Source of the DNA: Herbaspirillum sp.
GTDB lineage: Bacteria; Pseudomonadota; Gammaproteobacteria; Burkholderiales; Burkholderiaceae_D
NCBI GenBank assembly: GCA_028292625.1
Contig: JAQGLY010000082.1
Location: 1-64,000, forward strand
Length of the DNA stretch: 64,000 nt
Reading direction: 5' to 3'
Shown: one piece after another, positions 12,824 to 21,056 of the stretch
How positions within the stretch are numbered: position 1 is the stretch's first letter
Layout: each line of letters opens with the position of its first letter
Made by a program: the position numbers and the translations under genes
Notes under the pieces: model-generated
The model's database searches: none
Seen by the model: only the letters and a program-made list of their open reading frames with translations
What the model was told of the DNA's origin: nothing

Positions 12824-14026
12824 ATGGCCGAAGATAGCGATTTAGAACGTACCGAAGCCGCCACCAGCAAGCAGCTGCGAAAAGCGCGAGAGGGCGGCGA
12901 TGTGCCGCGTTCACGCGAAGCGGGTACCTGCGTCATGTTGCTCACCGGCGGCGTCGGCATCTGGTTGTTCGGCGGTCATTTGACCACTTCCTTGAAACGC
13001 GTGCTGGTGGCAGCCTTTACCTTCGAACGCGCACAGGCATTCGATCCCGCGCTGTTGAGCGGATATTTGAGCGGCTACGCGCTCGATGTGGTGATCGCGG
13101 CCGCGCCGATCGGCGGCATGTTGCTGGTCGCGGCGCTGATCACGCCGCTGGCGATCGGCGGCTGGCTGTTCAATGCCGAGTCGTTCATGCCTAAATTCAG
13201 CAAGCTCAATCCGCTCAACGGCATTCAAAACATGTTCTCGCTCAATTCCCTGGTTGAACTGGGTAAAGCGGTGGTCAAGGCCTTGCTGGTGGGCACGGTG
13301 GCATGGTGGATCATTTCCAAGCAAATGGACGCCTTGCTCAATCTCGGCGTCGAATCGATCCGGACCAGCCCCGACCATCTGGGCGACATGCTATGGCATG
13401 CTTTCCTGGCGATGGTCAGCGTGTTGATTTTGATCGCGGCCATCGACGTGCCGTATCAGTTATGGAAATACGGCAAGAAACTGCGCATGACCAAAGAGCA
13501 GGTCAAGCAGGAGCACAAGGAAAACGAAGGCGATCCGCACGTCAAGGGCAAGATCCGGCAAATGCAGCGCGCCATGGCGCGGCGCCGCATGATGGCCGAG
13601 GTGCCCAACGCCGATGTGGTGGTGACCAACCCGACGCACTACGCTGTGGCGTTGAAATACAACGAAACCAGCATGGGCGCGCCGAAGGTGATCGCCAAGG
13701 GCTCCGACGCGGTCGCCCTGCGCATCCGCGAACTGGCCGTCGAAAACGGCGTGACGATCATGGAAGCGCCGCCGCTGGCGCGTGCGCTGCACTTCCACGC
13801 CGAAATTGGCGACGAAATCCCCGAATCCCTTTATACCGCCGTGGCCGAAGTGCTGGCCTATGTATTCCAGTTGCGTCTGTTCAAAACATCGGGCGGCATT
13901 TATCCCGACCGGCCTGGCAGCATCGCCGTGCCGCGCGAACTCGATCCGCTGGATCCGGCGCATGCCGCCGCGCGCGCCAAAAAGATTGCTGAAGCCGCCA
14001 CCCAACATTCTGGATTCGCTCAATGA
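12824..14026 (+). CDS. flhB: Flagellar export gate protein FlhB
   Basis: FlhB is the export-gate component that switches the flagellar type III secretion apparatus from rod/hook to filament substrates. The 400-residue protein has an N-terminal region with four predicted membrane segments (roughly residues 35-55, 90-115, 145-165, 185-205) and a C-terminal cytoplasmic domain. That domain carries the autocleavage site NPTH, with Asn269, in VVVTNPTHYAVALKY. It overlaps flhA by an ATGA. The first gene of flhB-flhA-flhF-flhG-fliA, it lies 196 bases after cheZ. Confidence 0.97.
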   Translation: MAEDSDLERTEAATSKQLRKAREGGDVPRSREAGTCVMLLTGGVGIWLFGGHLTTSLKRVLVAAFTFERAQAFDPALLSGYLSGYALDVVIAAAPIGGMLLVAALITPLAIGGWLFNAESFMPKFSKLNPLNGIQNMFSLNSLVELGKAVVKALLVGTVAWWIISKQMDALLNLGVESIRTSPDHLGDMLWHAFLAMVSVLILIAAIDVPYQLWKYGKKLRMTKEQVKQEHKENEGDPHVKGKIRQMQRAMARRRMMAEVPNADVVVTNPTHYAVALKYNETSMGAPKVIAKGSDAVALRIRELAVENGVTIMEAPPLARALHFHAEIGDEIPESLYTAVAEVLAYVFQLRLFKTSGGIYPDRPGSIAVPRELDPLDPAHAAARAKKIAEAATQHSGFAQ

Positions 14027-16113
14027 ACAGTTTTATCAGCGGCCTGAAATTGCCGTCCTGGGTGCCGGTACGCAGCGGCAAGGCGCTAGCCGCGCCGCTG
14101 CTCATCATCATGATGCTGTCGATGATGATCCTGCCGCTGCCGCCGTTTGCGCTGGACATCTTTTTCAGCTTCAATATCGCGCTGTCGGTGATCGTGCTGC
14201 TGACCGCCATGTACACGGTCAAGCCGCTGGACTTCATCGCATTTCCGGCGGTGCTGCTGGTGAGCACCATGCTGCGTCTGTCGCTCAACGTCGCATCCAC
14301 GCGGGTCGTGCTGACCGAAGGGCATGCCGGTCCGGATGCGGCCGGCAAAGTCATCGAAGCCTTCGGCCACTTCCTGATCGGCGGCAACTACGCCGTCGGT
14401 ATCGTCGTCTTCATCATTCTGACCATCGTCAACTTCACCGTCGTCACCAAGGGCGCCGGCCGCATCGCCGAAGTGGGCGCCCGTTTCGCGCTGGACGCGA
14501 TGCCGGGCAAGCAGATGGCGATCGACGCCGACCTGAACGCCGGCATGATCGGCGAACCGGAAGCGCGCGCGCGGCGCAAGGAAGTCGCGCAGGAAGCCGA
14601 ATTCTACGGCGCGATGGACGGCGCCAGCAAATACGTGCGCGGCGACGCGGTGGCCGGCATCATCATTACCGTCATCAATATCGTCGGCGGCCTGGTGGTC
14701 GGCATGGCGCAGCACGATCTGGCGTTCACCGATGCACTCAGAAACTACACGCTGCTGGCCATCGGCGACGGCCTGGTGGCGCAGATTCCATCGCTGATCA
14801 TTTCGGTGGCGGCCGGTATCGTGGTGTCGCGCGTCTCCACCGATCAGGACGTCGGCGGTCAGCTGGTGCATCAATTGTTCAACAAGCCGGAGGTGCTGTC
14901 CATCACCGCCGGCATCATCGGCGCCATGGGGCTGATTCCGGGCATGCCGCATGTGGCCTTTCTGTTGCTGGCGTTGCTGTTGGGCGGCGCCGCTTATCTG
15001 AGCGAACAGCGCATCAAAAAAGCAGCCGTGGAGGTGGCAGTGCCGGTCGCCGCGGCGGCCGCGCCGGAAGCCGAAGAAGCCAGTTGGCAGGATTTGATGC
15101 CGATCGACATGCTGGGGCTGGAAGTCGGTTATCGGTTGATCCCGCTGGTCGACAAGACGCAGGGCGGTGAACTGCTGCGCCGGATCAAGGGCATCCGCAA
15201 AAAATTCGCTCAGGAAGTCGGCTTTTTATCCCCGCCGGTGCATATCCGCGACGATCTGGAATTGAAACCGTCGGCCTACAGAATTTCGTTGAAGGGCGTC
15301 GAAATCGGCAAGGGCGAAGCCAATGCCGGCCAATTCCTGGCGATCAATCCGGGCATGGTCACCGGACCGTTGCCGGGCTTGCCGACCACCGACCCGGCGT
15401 TCGGTCTGCCCGCGGTCTGGATTGACCATCATTTGCGGGAGCAGGCGCAGACCATGGGTTATACCGTGGTCGATTCCGGCACCGTGGTGGCGACGCATTT
15501 GAATCATCTGATCACCCATCACGCGGCCGATCTGCTGGGGCGCCAGGAAGTGCAGCACTTGCTCGATCATGTCGGCAAGGAAGCGCCGAAACTGGTCGAA
15601 GATCTGGTGCCGAAACTGATATCGCTGGCGATGCTGCAAAAGGTCTTGCAAAACCTGCTGCTCGAAGGCGTTCATATCCGCGATATGCGCACTATCATCG
15701 AAACCCTGTCCGAACACGCCGCCCGGGTGCAGGAACCCAACGAACTGACTGCGCTGGTGCGCATCGCTTTAGGCCGCGCGATCGTGCAGCAGATTTTCCC
15801 GCATGAAACGGAGTTGTCGGTAATGACTCTGGACACCAAACTGGAACGCCTGCTGATGCAGGCGCTGCAGGCCAGCGGCCCCGACGGTTCCGGCATAGAA
15901 CCCGGTCTGGCCGATACGCTGATCATGCAGACCGAGGTCGCCGTGCGGCAGCAGGAAAAGCTCGGTTTGACGCCGGTGCTGCTGGTGTCGGGGCCATTGC
16001 GTTTCTTGCTGGCGCGTTTTTTGCGGCGGGCGATGCCGCAGTTGAAAGTTTTGTCGCATACCGAATTACCGGATTCGAAAACAATTAAAGTGACCAGCCT
16101 GGTTGGAGGGTAA
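14023..16113 (+). CDS. flhA: Flagellar export gate protein FlhA
   Basis: FlhA is the large proton-conducting component of the export gate and the docking platform for chaperone-substrate complexes. The 696-residue length is typical. About eight membrane segments lie in residues 20-330. Between them the conserved cytoplasmic FHIPEP loop is visible (GRIAEVGARFALDAMPGKQM, about residues 146-165), which includes the DAMPGKQMAID signature. The C-terminal 340 residues form the cytoplasmic domain. Its ATG overlaps the flhB stop. Confidence 0.98.
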   Translation: MNSFISGLKLPSWVPVRSGKALAAPLLIIMMLSMMILPLPPFALDIFFSFNIALSVIVLLTAMYTVKPLDFIAFPAVLLVSTMLRLSLNVASTRVVLTEGHAGPDAAGKVIEAFGHFLIGGNYAVGIVVFIILTIVNFTVVTKGAGRIAEVGARFALDAMPGKQMAIDADLNAGMIGEPEARARRKEVAQEAEFYGAMDGASKYVRGDAVAGIIITVINIVGGLVVGMAQHDLAFTDALRNYTLLAIGDGLVAQIPSLIISVAAGIVVSRVSTDQDVGGQLVHQLFNKPEVLSITAGIIGAMGLIPGMPHVAFLLLALLLGGAAYLSEQRIKKAAVEVAVPVAAAAAPEAEEASWQDLMPIDMLGLEVGYRLIPLVDKTQGGELLRRIKGIRKKFAQEVGFLSPPVHIRDDLELKPSAYRISLKGVEIGKGEANAGQFLAINPGMVTGPLPGLPTTDPAFGLPAVWIDHHLREQAQTMGYTVVDSGTVVATHLNHLITHHAADLLGRQEVQHLLDHVGKEAPKLVEDLVPKLISLAMLQKVLQNLLLEGVHIRDMRTIIETLSEHAARVQEPNELTALVRIALGRAIVQQIFPHETELSVMTLDTKLERLLMQALQASGPDGSGIEPGLADTLIMQTEVAVRQQEKLGLTPVLLVSGPLRFLLARFLRRAMPQLKVLSHTELPDSKTIKVTSLVGG

Positions 16114-16115
16114 AT

Positions 16116-17426
16116 ATGAATGTGAAAAAATTTGTCGCGGCTTCATCGCGCGATGCATGGCGCCACGTGCGTGAAGCGCTGGGCGACGATGCGGTGATTC
16201 TGTCTAATCGAACCACCGACGAGGGTGTCGAAATCCTGGCGATGGCCGGCGATGACATGACCACGCTGGCCACGCCTGCGGTTGCGGTTGCGCGCGGCGC
16301 ATCGCCGCGCAGCCAGCCTGCCGCCGCGGCGCCCAAACCGGCGGCCGCCGCAGCCACGGCCCGCGTCTGGCGGAATCGCGGTGGCGCGCAGGTCGCCGGC
16401 GCGGGCGACGTCGCCGCGCGCGGCCAGCAGACCGGCGCCGTTGACGAAGCCGTTTCCGCCTACGGCGAAGTGATGAATGAAATCCGCCTGATGCGCGGTG
16501 CGCTGGAATCGCAATTGGCCGAAATTTCCTGGGACCATACGCAAAAGCGCGATCCGCATAAAGCCGGCGTGATGCGCGAAATGCTGGCCGCCGGTTTCAG
16601 CGCCAGCCTGTCGCGGTTGATGACCGAACATCTGCCGCCCAACAGTAACGAGGCCGAAGGCCTGGCCTGGATCAAGTCGGTGCTGGCGCGCAATCTGCTG
16701 ACCATGAGCAACGAAAACGAACTGCTGGAACAGGGCGGCGTGTATGCGCTGGTCGGCCCTACCGGCGTCGGCAAAACCACCACCACCGCCAAACTGGCGG
16801 CGCGCTGCGTGATGCGGCACGGCGCCAACAAACTGGCGCTGATCACCACCGACGGCTATCGCATCGGCGGTTACGAACAGTTGCGCATCTACGGCAAAAT
16901 CCTCGGCGTGATGGTGCATGCGGTCAAGGACGAGGCCGATCTGCGGATCGCGCTGGACGAACTCAAAGGCAAGCATACCGTGCTCATCGATACGGTCGGC
17001 GTCGGCCAGCGCGACCAGATGGTGGCCGAGCAGGTGGCGATGCTGGCCGGCGCGGGACCCCAGGTCAAACGCCTGCTGTGCCTCAACGCCACGGTCACCG
17101 GCAGCACGCTCAACGAAGTGGTCGGCGCATATAAGGGAGACGGCCTGGCAGGCTGCATTATCACCAAACTGGATGAAGCGGCGACTATCGGCAACGTGAT
17201 CGATATCGTGATCCGCCAGAAGCTGAATCTGTATTACATCGCCAATGGGCAGCGCGTGCCGGAAGATCTGCACATTGCCAACAAATTGTATTTGGCCGAC
17301 CGCGCGTTCAAGCAAAAACGCGAAACCGAGCCGTTCGAATTTCAGGATGAGGAATTGCCGCTGGTGGTGGGGCCGGCGGCGCGCGCGGTCAACGATCAGA
17401 CTTTGCGCGAGGTAATCATTGGTTAA
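16116..17426 (+). CDS. flhF: Flagellar biosynthesis GTPase FlhF
   Basis: FlhF is an SRP-family GTPase that directs flagellar assembly to the cell pole. The 436-residue protein has a B domain at the N-terminus (MNVKKFVAASSRDAWRHVRE), an Ala/Arg-rich linker (about residues 60-110), and an NG domain. G motifs are P-loop GPTGVGKT (214-221), a TTDGYRIGGYEQL element, DTVGVGQRD and TKLDEA. It starts 2 bases after flhA and precedes flhG, its usual regulator. Its presence implies polar or subpolar flagella. Confidence 0.97.
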   Translation: MNVKKFVAASSRDAWRHVREALGDDAVILSNRTTDEGVEILAMAGDDMTTLATPAVAVARGASPRSQPAAAAPKPAAAAATARVWRNRGGAQVAGAGDVAARGQQTGAVDEAVSAYGEVMNEIRLMRGALESQLAEISWDHTQKRDPHKAGVMREMLAAGFSASLSRLMTEHLPPNSNEAEGLAWIKSVLARNLLTMSNENELLEQGGVYALVGPTGVGKTTTTAKLAARCVMRHGANKLALITTDGYRIGGYEQLRIYGKILGVMVHAVKDEADLRIALDELKGKHTVLIDTVGVGQRDQMVAEQVAMLAGAGPQVKRLLCLNATVTGSTLNEVVGAYKGDGLAGCIITKLDEAATIGNVIDIVIRQKLNLYYIANGQRVPEDLHIANKLYLADRAFKQKRETEPFEFQDEELPLVVGPAARAVNDQTLREVIIG

Positions 17427-17541
17427 GTCCCGTTCGGCCGATAGCCGTGAGCAGCAATGCGGCTGTGCGAGCGCCGCAGTTGCCGGTGCTCCGGACGGTC
17501 CGTTGATTCGGGCAGGAACGCATCGAACGGAGGTCGATTAA

Positions 17542-18375
17542 ATGAGTGTCGGTTACGAAGTCGATCAGGCCGAAGGATTGCGGCGCATGCTGGAGCGTCC
17601 GCGGCCCGGCTTGTTTACCTTTTTGTCGGTATTGCCGGAGTCGGAAAAGCAGGCGATGCTGTTCAATCTGGGGGCATCCTTGCGCGGCGCCGGCAGCCAG
17701 GTGCTGCTGCTCAATACCGTCGCCGGCGCCAACGATCGCTATGCCAGATTGCTGCATCCGGACATGGCGACGCTGCTCGACGTCGCGCGCGGCGAGGGCT
17801 CGATCGATTCGGCAGTGCAAGCGCTGCCGCAAGGCATGGGCCTGGCGCTGCTGTCGCGTCACAGCGAACCCGGCGCGGTGCGCAAATACGCGACGCAGAT
17901 CGCCGCAGCTTTCGATAGACTGACTGCGCAGGCCGATATGGTCCTGCTCAGCGGCGCGCTGGATGCCGAGGAAGCATTTCCGATCGCGGCGATGGAAGCC
18001 GGCGAGATCGTGATTCAGGTATCTGCCGCTCCCGCCTCGATCAAGGCCGCCTATTTGTTGCTCAAGCGTCTCAGTGACAAGCTGGGCCGCCGCCGCTTCG
18101 GCCTGCTGGTGACCGGCAGCCCCGAAAAGGAAGCGCACACGGTCTACGACAATATTGCGCAGGCCGCCAGCCGGTACATGGCGACCCAGTTGGATTTTTT
18201 CGGATCGGTGCCGGCCGACGAGCATCTGTTGCGCGCCACCGGGCAGGGACGCACGGTGATCGACGCCTTTCCGCTGGCCAGTGCATCGCAGGCATTCAAT
18301 CGCATAGCAGGACAGTTTTTGACGCCGGACGGCGCTTACGGCATGTCGTCCGGCAGTGCTCATCTTGGAGTGTGA
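17542..18375 (+). CDS. flhG: FlhG/FleN-like flagellar number regulator with degenerate ATP-binding loop
   Basis: FlhG (FleN, YlxH) is a MinD-like ATPase that limits flagellar number and stimulates the FlhF GTPase. The 277-residue product keeps the N-terminal activator motif DQAEGLR (residues 8-14) and MinD-like sequence to the end, including the VPADEHLLRATGQGRTVIDA stretch typical of FleN. Where the family has a deviant Walker A loop (KGGxGKT), this protein has SVLPESEKQA (residues 29-38), and the usual aspartate-rich LLDxGxG strand reads LLSGALDAEE. ATP binding is therefore doubtful. The start is an ATG behind a strong GGAGG (17529-17533). Position between flhF and fliA supports the identity. 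Confidence 0.88.
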   Translation: MSVGYEVDQAEGLRRMLERPRPGLFTFLSVLPESEKQAMLFNLGASLRGAGSQVLLLNTVAGANDRYARLLHPDMATLLDVARGEGSIDSAVQALPQGMGLALLSRHSEPGAVRKYATQIAAAFDRLTAQADMVLLSGALDAEEAFPIAAMEAGEIVIQVSAAPASIKAAYLLLKRLSDKLGRRRFGLLVTGSPEKEAHTVYDNIAQAASRYMATQLDFFGSVPADEHLLRATGQGRTVIDAFPLASASQAFNRIAGQFLTPDGAYGMSSGSAHLGV

Positions 18376-18381
18376 CGTCTG

Positions 18382-19116
18382 ATGTATAACGTCCATGGCA
18401 AAGCGGATAAGAATCAACTTTTGGTGCAGCACGGCCCGATGGTTAAAAAGCTGGCGCATCAGCTCAAGGCCAGGCTGCCGCCCAGCGTCGAAGTGGACGA
18501 CCTGATCCAGGCCGGCATGATCGGTTTGCTCGATGCCATCAATCGCTATGAAGACAATCATGGCGCTCAATTCGAAACCTATGCGGTGCAACGCATCCGC
18601 GGCGCGATGCTGGACGAGTTGCGCAGCAGCGACTGGCTGCCGCGCGGCATGCGCCAGAACATGCGCAAGGTGGAAGACGCCTCGCAGGTGTTGACGCAGC
18701 AACTGGGGCGCGCGCCGCAAGAGTCGGAGATGGCCGCGCATATGCAGTTGCCGCTGGCGCAGTACCAGGAAATGCTGGGCGAGTGCGGGGGCCATCAACT
18801 GATTTACTACGAGGATTTCCACGACAGCGACGGCGGTCACGAACACTTCCTGGATCGCTTCGCGTCCGGCGACACCGAAGAACCGTTGCAAGGACTGATC
18901 GACGGCGGTTTCCGCGCTGCCGTGATCGAGGCCATCCATCTGCTGCCGGAGCGCGAAAAGATCCTGATGGGTTTGTACTATGAGCAGGAGATGAATCTGA
19001 AGGAAATCGGCGCGGTGCTCGGCGTCTCCGAATCGCGGGTATGCCAGTTGCACAGCCAGGCTATCGCGCGCATGCGTTCGACGCTGAGGGAAAGGTCATG
19101 GACCGGCGTGGCGTAA
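18382..19116 (+). CDS. fliA: RNA polymerase sigma-28 factor FliA
   Basis: FliA directs transcription of late flagellar and chemotaxis genes and is held inactive by FlgM until the hook is finished. The 244-residue protein has sigma region 2 (PPSVEVDDLIQAGMIGLLDA and RIRGAMLDELRSSDWLPR), region 3, and region 4 with a helix-turn-helix (MNLKEIGAVLGVSESRVCQL). It lies 6 bases after flhG. The ATG is close to the usual start of the family. Four sites in the window match promoters it would recognise (upstream of cheY, flgM, flgK and fliC). Confidence 0.97.
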   Translation: MYNVHGKADKNQLLVQHGPMVKKLAHQLKARLPPSVEVDDLIQAGMIGLLDAINRYEDNHGAQFETYAVQRIRGAMLDELRSSDWLPRGMRQNMRKVEDASQVLTQQLGRAPQESEMAAHMQLPLAQYQEMLGECGGHQLIYYEDFHDSDGGHEHFLDRFASGDTEEPLQGLIDGGFRAAVIEAIHLLPEREKILMGLYYEQEMNLKEIGAVLGVSESRVCQLHSQAIARMRSTLRERSWTGVA

Positions 19117-19137
19117 GCCGGCCGGCAGGAAAAAATT

Positions 19138-19159
19138 TAGGGCCTGTTATCAGGCCCTA
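19138..19159 (-). terminator. Terminator of flgM-flgN, overlapping the flgN stop
   Basis: A perfect 9-base-pair stem TAGGGCCTG (19138-19146) with CAGGCCCTA (19151-19159) and a 4-base loop. Read leftward it is followed by AATTTTTTCC, a good T-tract. The stem's first three bases on that strand are the TAG stop codon of flgN. In the rightward direction (after fliA) there is no T-tract. Confidence 0.85.
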
Positions 19160-19618
19160 GACCGCGCCGAATTTTCGCGCGCTGGTCCTGCCGCTGGATT
19201 GGCCGTTCGGGCCGTAAAAACTGCCGTTGCCGAGCTGATTCGCGAAAATGTTCAGCGTTTGCTGGTTGACCTGCATTTGTTTATTGATCAGCAGTCCGTT
19301 CAGGCGGTTCTGTTCCTTGACGCCCTGCGCCATTTGCAGCAAATCGCTCCACTGTTGCTTGTCGGCGGCCGCGCCATGGCGGTCTATCCAGCTTTGCATG
19401 CTGTTTTCCGAGGCTTCGAAGCCGGCGCCGACCAACCGTTGGTGACGCGCGTCGGCCAGCTTGGCGATGTCCGAGATCAGATTGCCTTTGGCGATGATCA
19501 CTTCCGGCAATGCATCGGCCTGGCCCGCGGTCAGCACGGTTTGCTCCTGTTGCAACAAGGACTGCAACTGACTCAGGGCGGCGAATTCTTCTGCCAGCGA
19601 ATCGGCGGGCTTTTGCAT
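19157..19618 (-). CDS. flgN: Flagellar chaperone FlgN
   Basis: FlgN is the export chaperone of the hook-filament junction proteins FlgK and FlgL. The 153-residue protein is predicted all-helical, with the conserved FlgN C-terminal stretch around VKEQNRLNGLLINKQM and the polar tail of the family. Its ATG overlaps the flgM stop (TGATG), a coupled flgM-flgN pair as in most proteobacteria. Confidence 0.9.
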   Translation of the reverse strand: MQKPADSLAEEFAALSQLQSLLQQEQTVLTAGQADALPEVIIAKGNLISDIAKLADARHQRLVGAGFEASENSMQSWIDRHGAAADKQQWSDLLQMAQGVKEQNRLNGLLINKQMQVNQQTLNIFANQLGNGSFYGPNGQSSGRTSARKFGAV

Positions 19619-19926
19619 CAGGAATTCCGGGACGAGTTGATCAGGTCTTGTGCGGTGGCCAGCACGCCGTCGGCGATTTTTCCGGCATCGTACGTAAATT
19701 GGCCGCCCGCGATCGCGGCTTTGATGGATGCGACTTTCCCGGCGTCGAAACTGTTGCTGTCGGCGACCGCATTTTCCAGGGTCTTATATTGGGACGAAAG
19801 AAGCACGCTGTCCGAACTGGAGCTGGGGGTCGTTGCCGAACCGGCGCCCGTCGCAGCGCCGCCGGTTTTTTGGGGCGCAATCGAAACAGATCCGGCGGTT
19901 TTGTTGCGCGCGTCGTCAATTTTCAC
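19618..19926 (-). CDS. flgM: Anti-sigma-28 factor FlgM
   Basis: FlgM binds FliA and is exported through the finished hook, releasing late gene expression. The open frame extends far upstream, but conserved sequence begins at a GTG (19926-19924) reading VKIDD, preceded by AAGGA at 7 bases, so I start there (102 residues, typical). The N-terminal half is Ala/Gly/Ser/Thr-rich and presumably disordered; the C-terminal half (KVASIKAAIAGGQFTYDAGKIA) matches the FliA-binding helices. A sigma-28-type promoter lies upstream. Confidence 0.92.
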   Translation of the reverse strand: MKIDDARNKTAGSVSIAPQKTGGAATGAGSATTPSSSSDSVLLSSQYKTLENAVADSNSFDAGKVASIKAAIAGGQFTYDAGKIADGVLATAQDLINSSRNS

Positions 19927-19978
19927 AATATTATCCTTGTCTGGCCGAGGCGGCGGTCTCATCCGCCTGATACCCATA

Positions 19979-20005
19979 TTATCGGATCGTTTTCCGCAAA
20001 CTTTA
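19979..20005 (-). promoter_or_regulatory. Sigma-28 promoter of flgM-flgN
   Basis: On the minus strand TAAAGTTT (20005-19998), 11 bases, TCCGATAA (19986-19979). All eight -35 bases and seven of eight -10 bases match the FliA consensus. It lies 52 bases before the flgM GTG. Confidence 0.87.
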
Positions 20006-20080
20006 GCGCTGAAGCAAAAGCTGGATAAAACCACGCCCGCGATGCGCGAATCGGGCCATTTTACTTGATAATTGGCTGCA

Positions 20081-20100
20081 ATCGACCGAAATCGACCGAA
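20081..20100. repeat. Exact tandem duplication of a 10-mer
   Basis: ATCGACCGAA occurs twice in direct succession just downstream of the flgA stop, in the spacer to flgM. Two copies only; probably a replication slippage product. Confidence 0.6.
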
Positions 20101-20113
20101 TTTGGCCTTCGAT

Positions 20114-20872
20114 CTAGTTGTTAATCTCCACAATCCCGCCGCTTCTGGCTATCCCGCTGACGACCTGGCCGGCCGGCGTCTTCGCCTGGACCACCTGGCC
20201 TTCGCTGCCGTTGCTCATCGCATAGGCCTCGGTGCTGATCTGGAAGCCGGGGCCGTTGCTGACGACCTTGACCGTTTCGCCCTGGTGCACCACATTCTGC
20301 TTGCGCAATCCATCCTGCCGCAGCGCTGCGCCGGGCCGCAATGGAATGGTGACGGCGCGGCCCAGCGCCTGATTCGGATCGGTCACGACGCCGCCGGACA
20401 AGCCTGTCAGTTCGCCGCTGGTTTTGGCCAAATCGGCCATCGTGATGATATGGCCTGGCATCAGAGCGGCGGCGGCGACGTAGTATTCGCCGTGCACCAG
20501 TACGGTGGCAGGTACGTAGACCGTCCAGGTGACGGGAGCGGTGCAGCGGATGCCGACCGTGATTTTGCCCCAGGCGCGGTTGCCTTTGGGCAGGAATGCT
20601 TCGGGAACGGGACAGGCGGCCAGATTCACGCGGGAGTCAATTTTGCCGAGTTCTACGCTGATCTTGCCGGGCAGGCCGGCTGACTGCCGCGTCAGGAAAT
20701 TCTCGACCACCGGCCCCAGCGCTTCCAGATTCTGGCGCGCAGGTTGCTGTTGCGCCTGGCCGTCAGTCTGCGCCAGTGCTGCCGGGATTGCCGACAGCGC
20801 CGCCGCCGCGATCAGGCAACGTAGGATCAGTGCGGCTAATCCCGCCGACAGGGCTTTAAAAAACGATTTCAT
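20114..20872 (-). CDS. flgA: Flagellar P-ring assembly chaperone FlgA
   Basis: FlgA is a periplasmic chaperone for polymerisation of FlgI into the P ring. The 252-residue protein starts with a signal peptide (about residues 1-34, ending AALAQ) and contains an SAF domain: residues around MPGHIITMADLAKTSG and the conserved C-terminal stretch beginning VHQGETVKVV. It is transcribed leftward, divergent from flgB, with 184 bases between the start codons. Confidence 0.95.
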   Translation of the reverse strand: MKSFFKALSAGLAALILRCLIAAAALSAIPAALAQTDGQAQQQPARQNLEALGPVVENFLTRQSAGLPGKISVELGKIDSRVNLAACPVPEAFLPKGNRAWGKITVGIRCTAPVTWTVYVPATVLVHGEYYVAAAALMPGHIITMADLAKTSGELTGLSGGVVTDPNQALGRAVTIPLRPGAALRQDGLRKQNVVHQGETVKVVSNGPGFQISTEAYAMSNGSEGQVVQAKTPAGQVVSGIARSGGIVEINN

Positions 20873-20922
20873 AATGATCCGAGCTTTACCGACGGCTAAT
20901 GGTACCCCCCGAGGGGAGGCTT

Positions 20923-20990
20923 AAAGCGCTGAATAGCATGTAAATTGGTTTGCTTATCAGCCGATGACTTTTCACACGGAAACGTATTAT
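20923..20990 (+). promoter_or_regulatory. Candidate early (FlhDC-type) control region between flgA and flgB
   Basis: An imperfect dyad, CTGAATAGC (20929-20937) and GCTTATCAG (20952-20960), is followed by a -10-like TATTAT (20985-20990) 22 bases after the second arm's ATCAGCC. The left arm with flanks (AAAGCGCTGAATAGCA, 20923-20938) resembles an E. coli FlhDC half-site. The elements GAATAG-N19-ATCAGCC recur in the fliE/fliF spacer. No sigma-54-type GG-N10-GC site was found. Confidence 0.5.
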
Positions 20991-21056
20991 CCACTTCATA
21001 TAAATTTATGCCGATCCGGCCGTATGCCGGCCAGCGGTCATTTTTGGGAGTAAGCG

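Noticed and set aside
13782..15170. Long 462-codon open frame across flhB/flhA, and many other long antisense or shifted frames over flagellar genes
   Set aside because: High-GC shadow frames with Arg/Ala/Gly-rich low-complexity products lying entirely over well-identified genes.
20873..21056. Sigma-54 type promoter between flgA and flgB
   Set aside because: Searched for GG-N10-GC; none found here or in the fliE/fliF spacer, which argues for FlhDC-type rather than FleQ/sigma-54 control.
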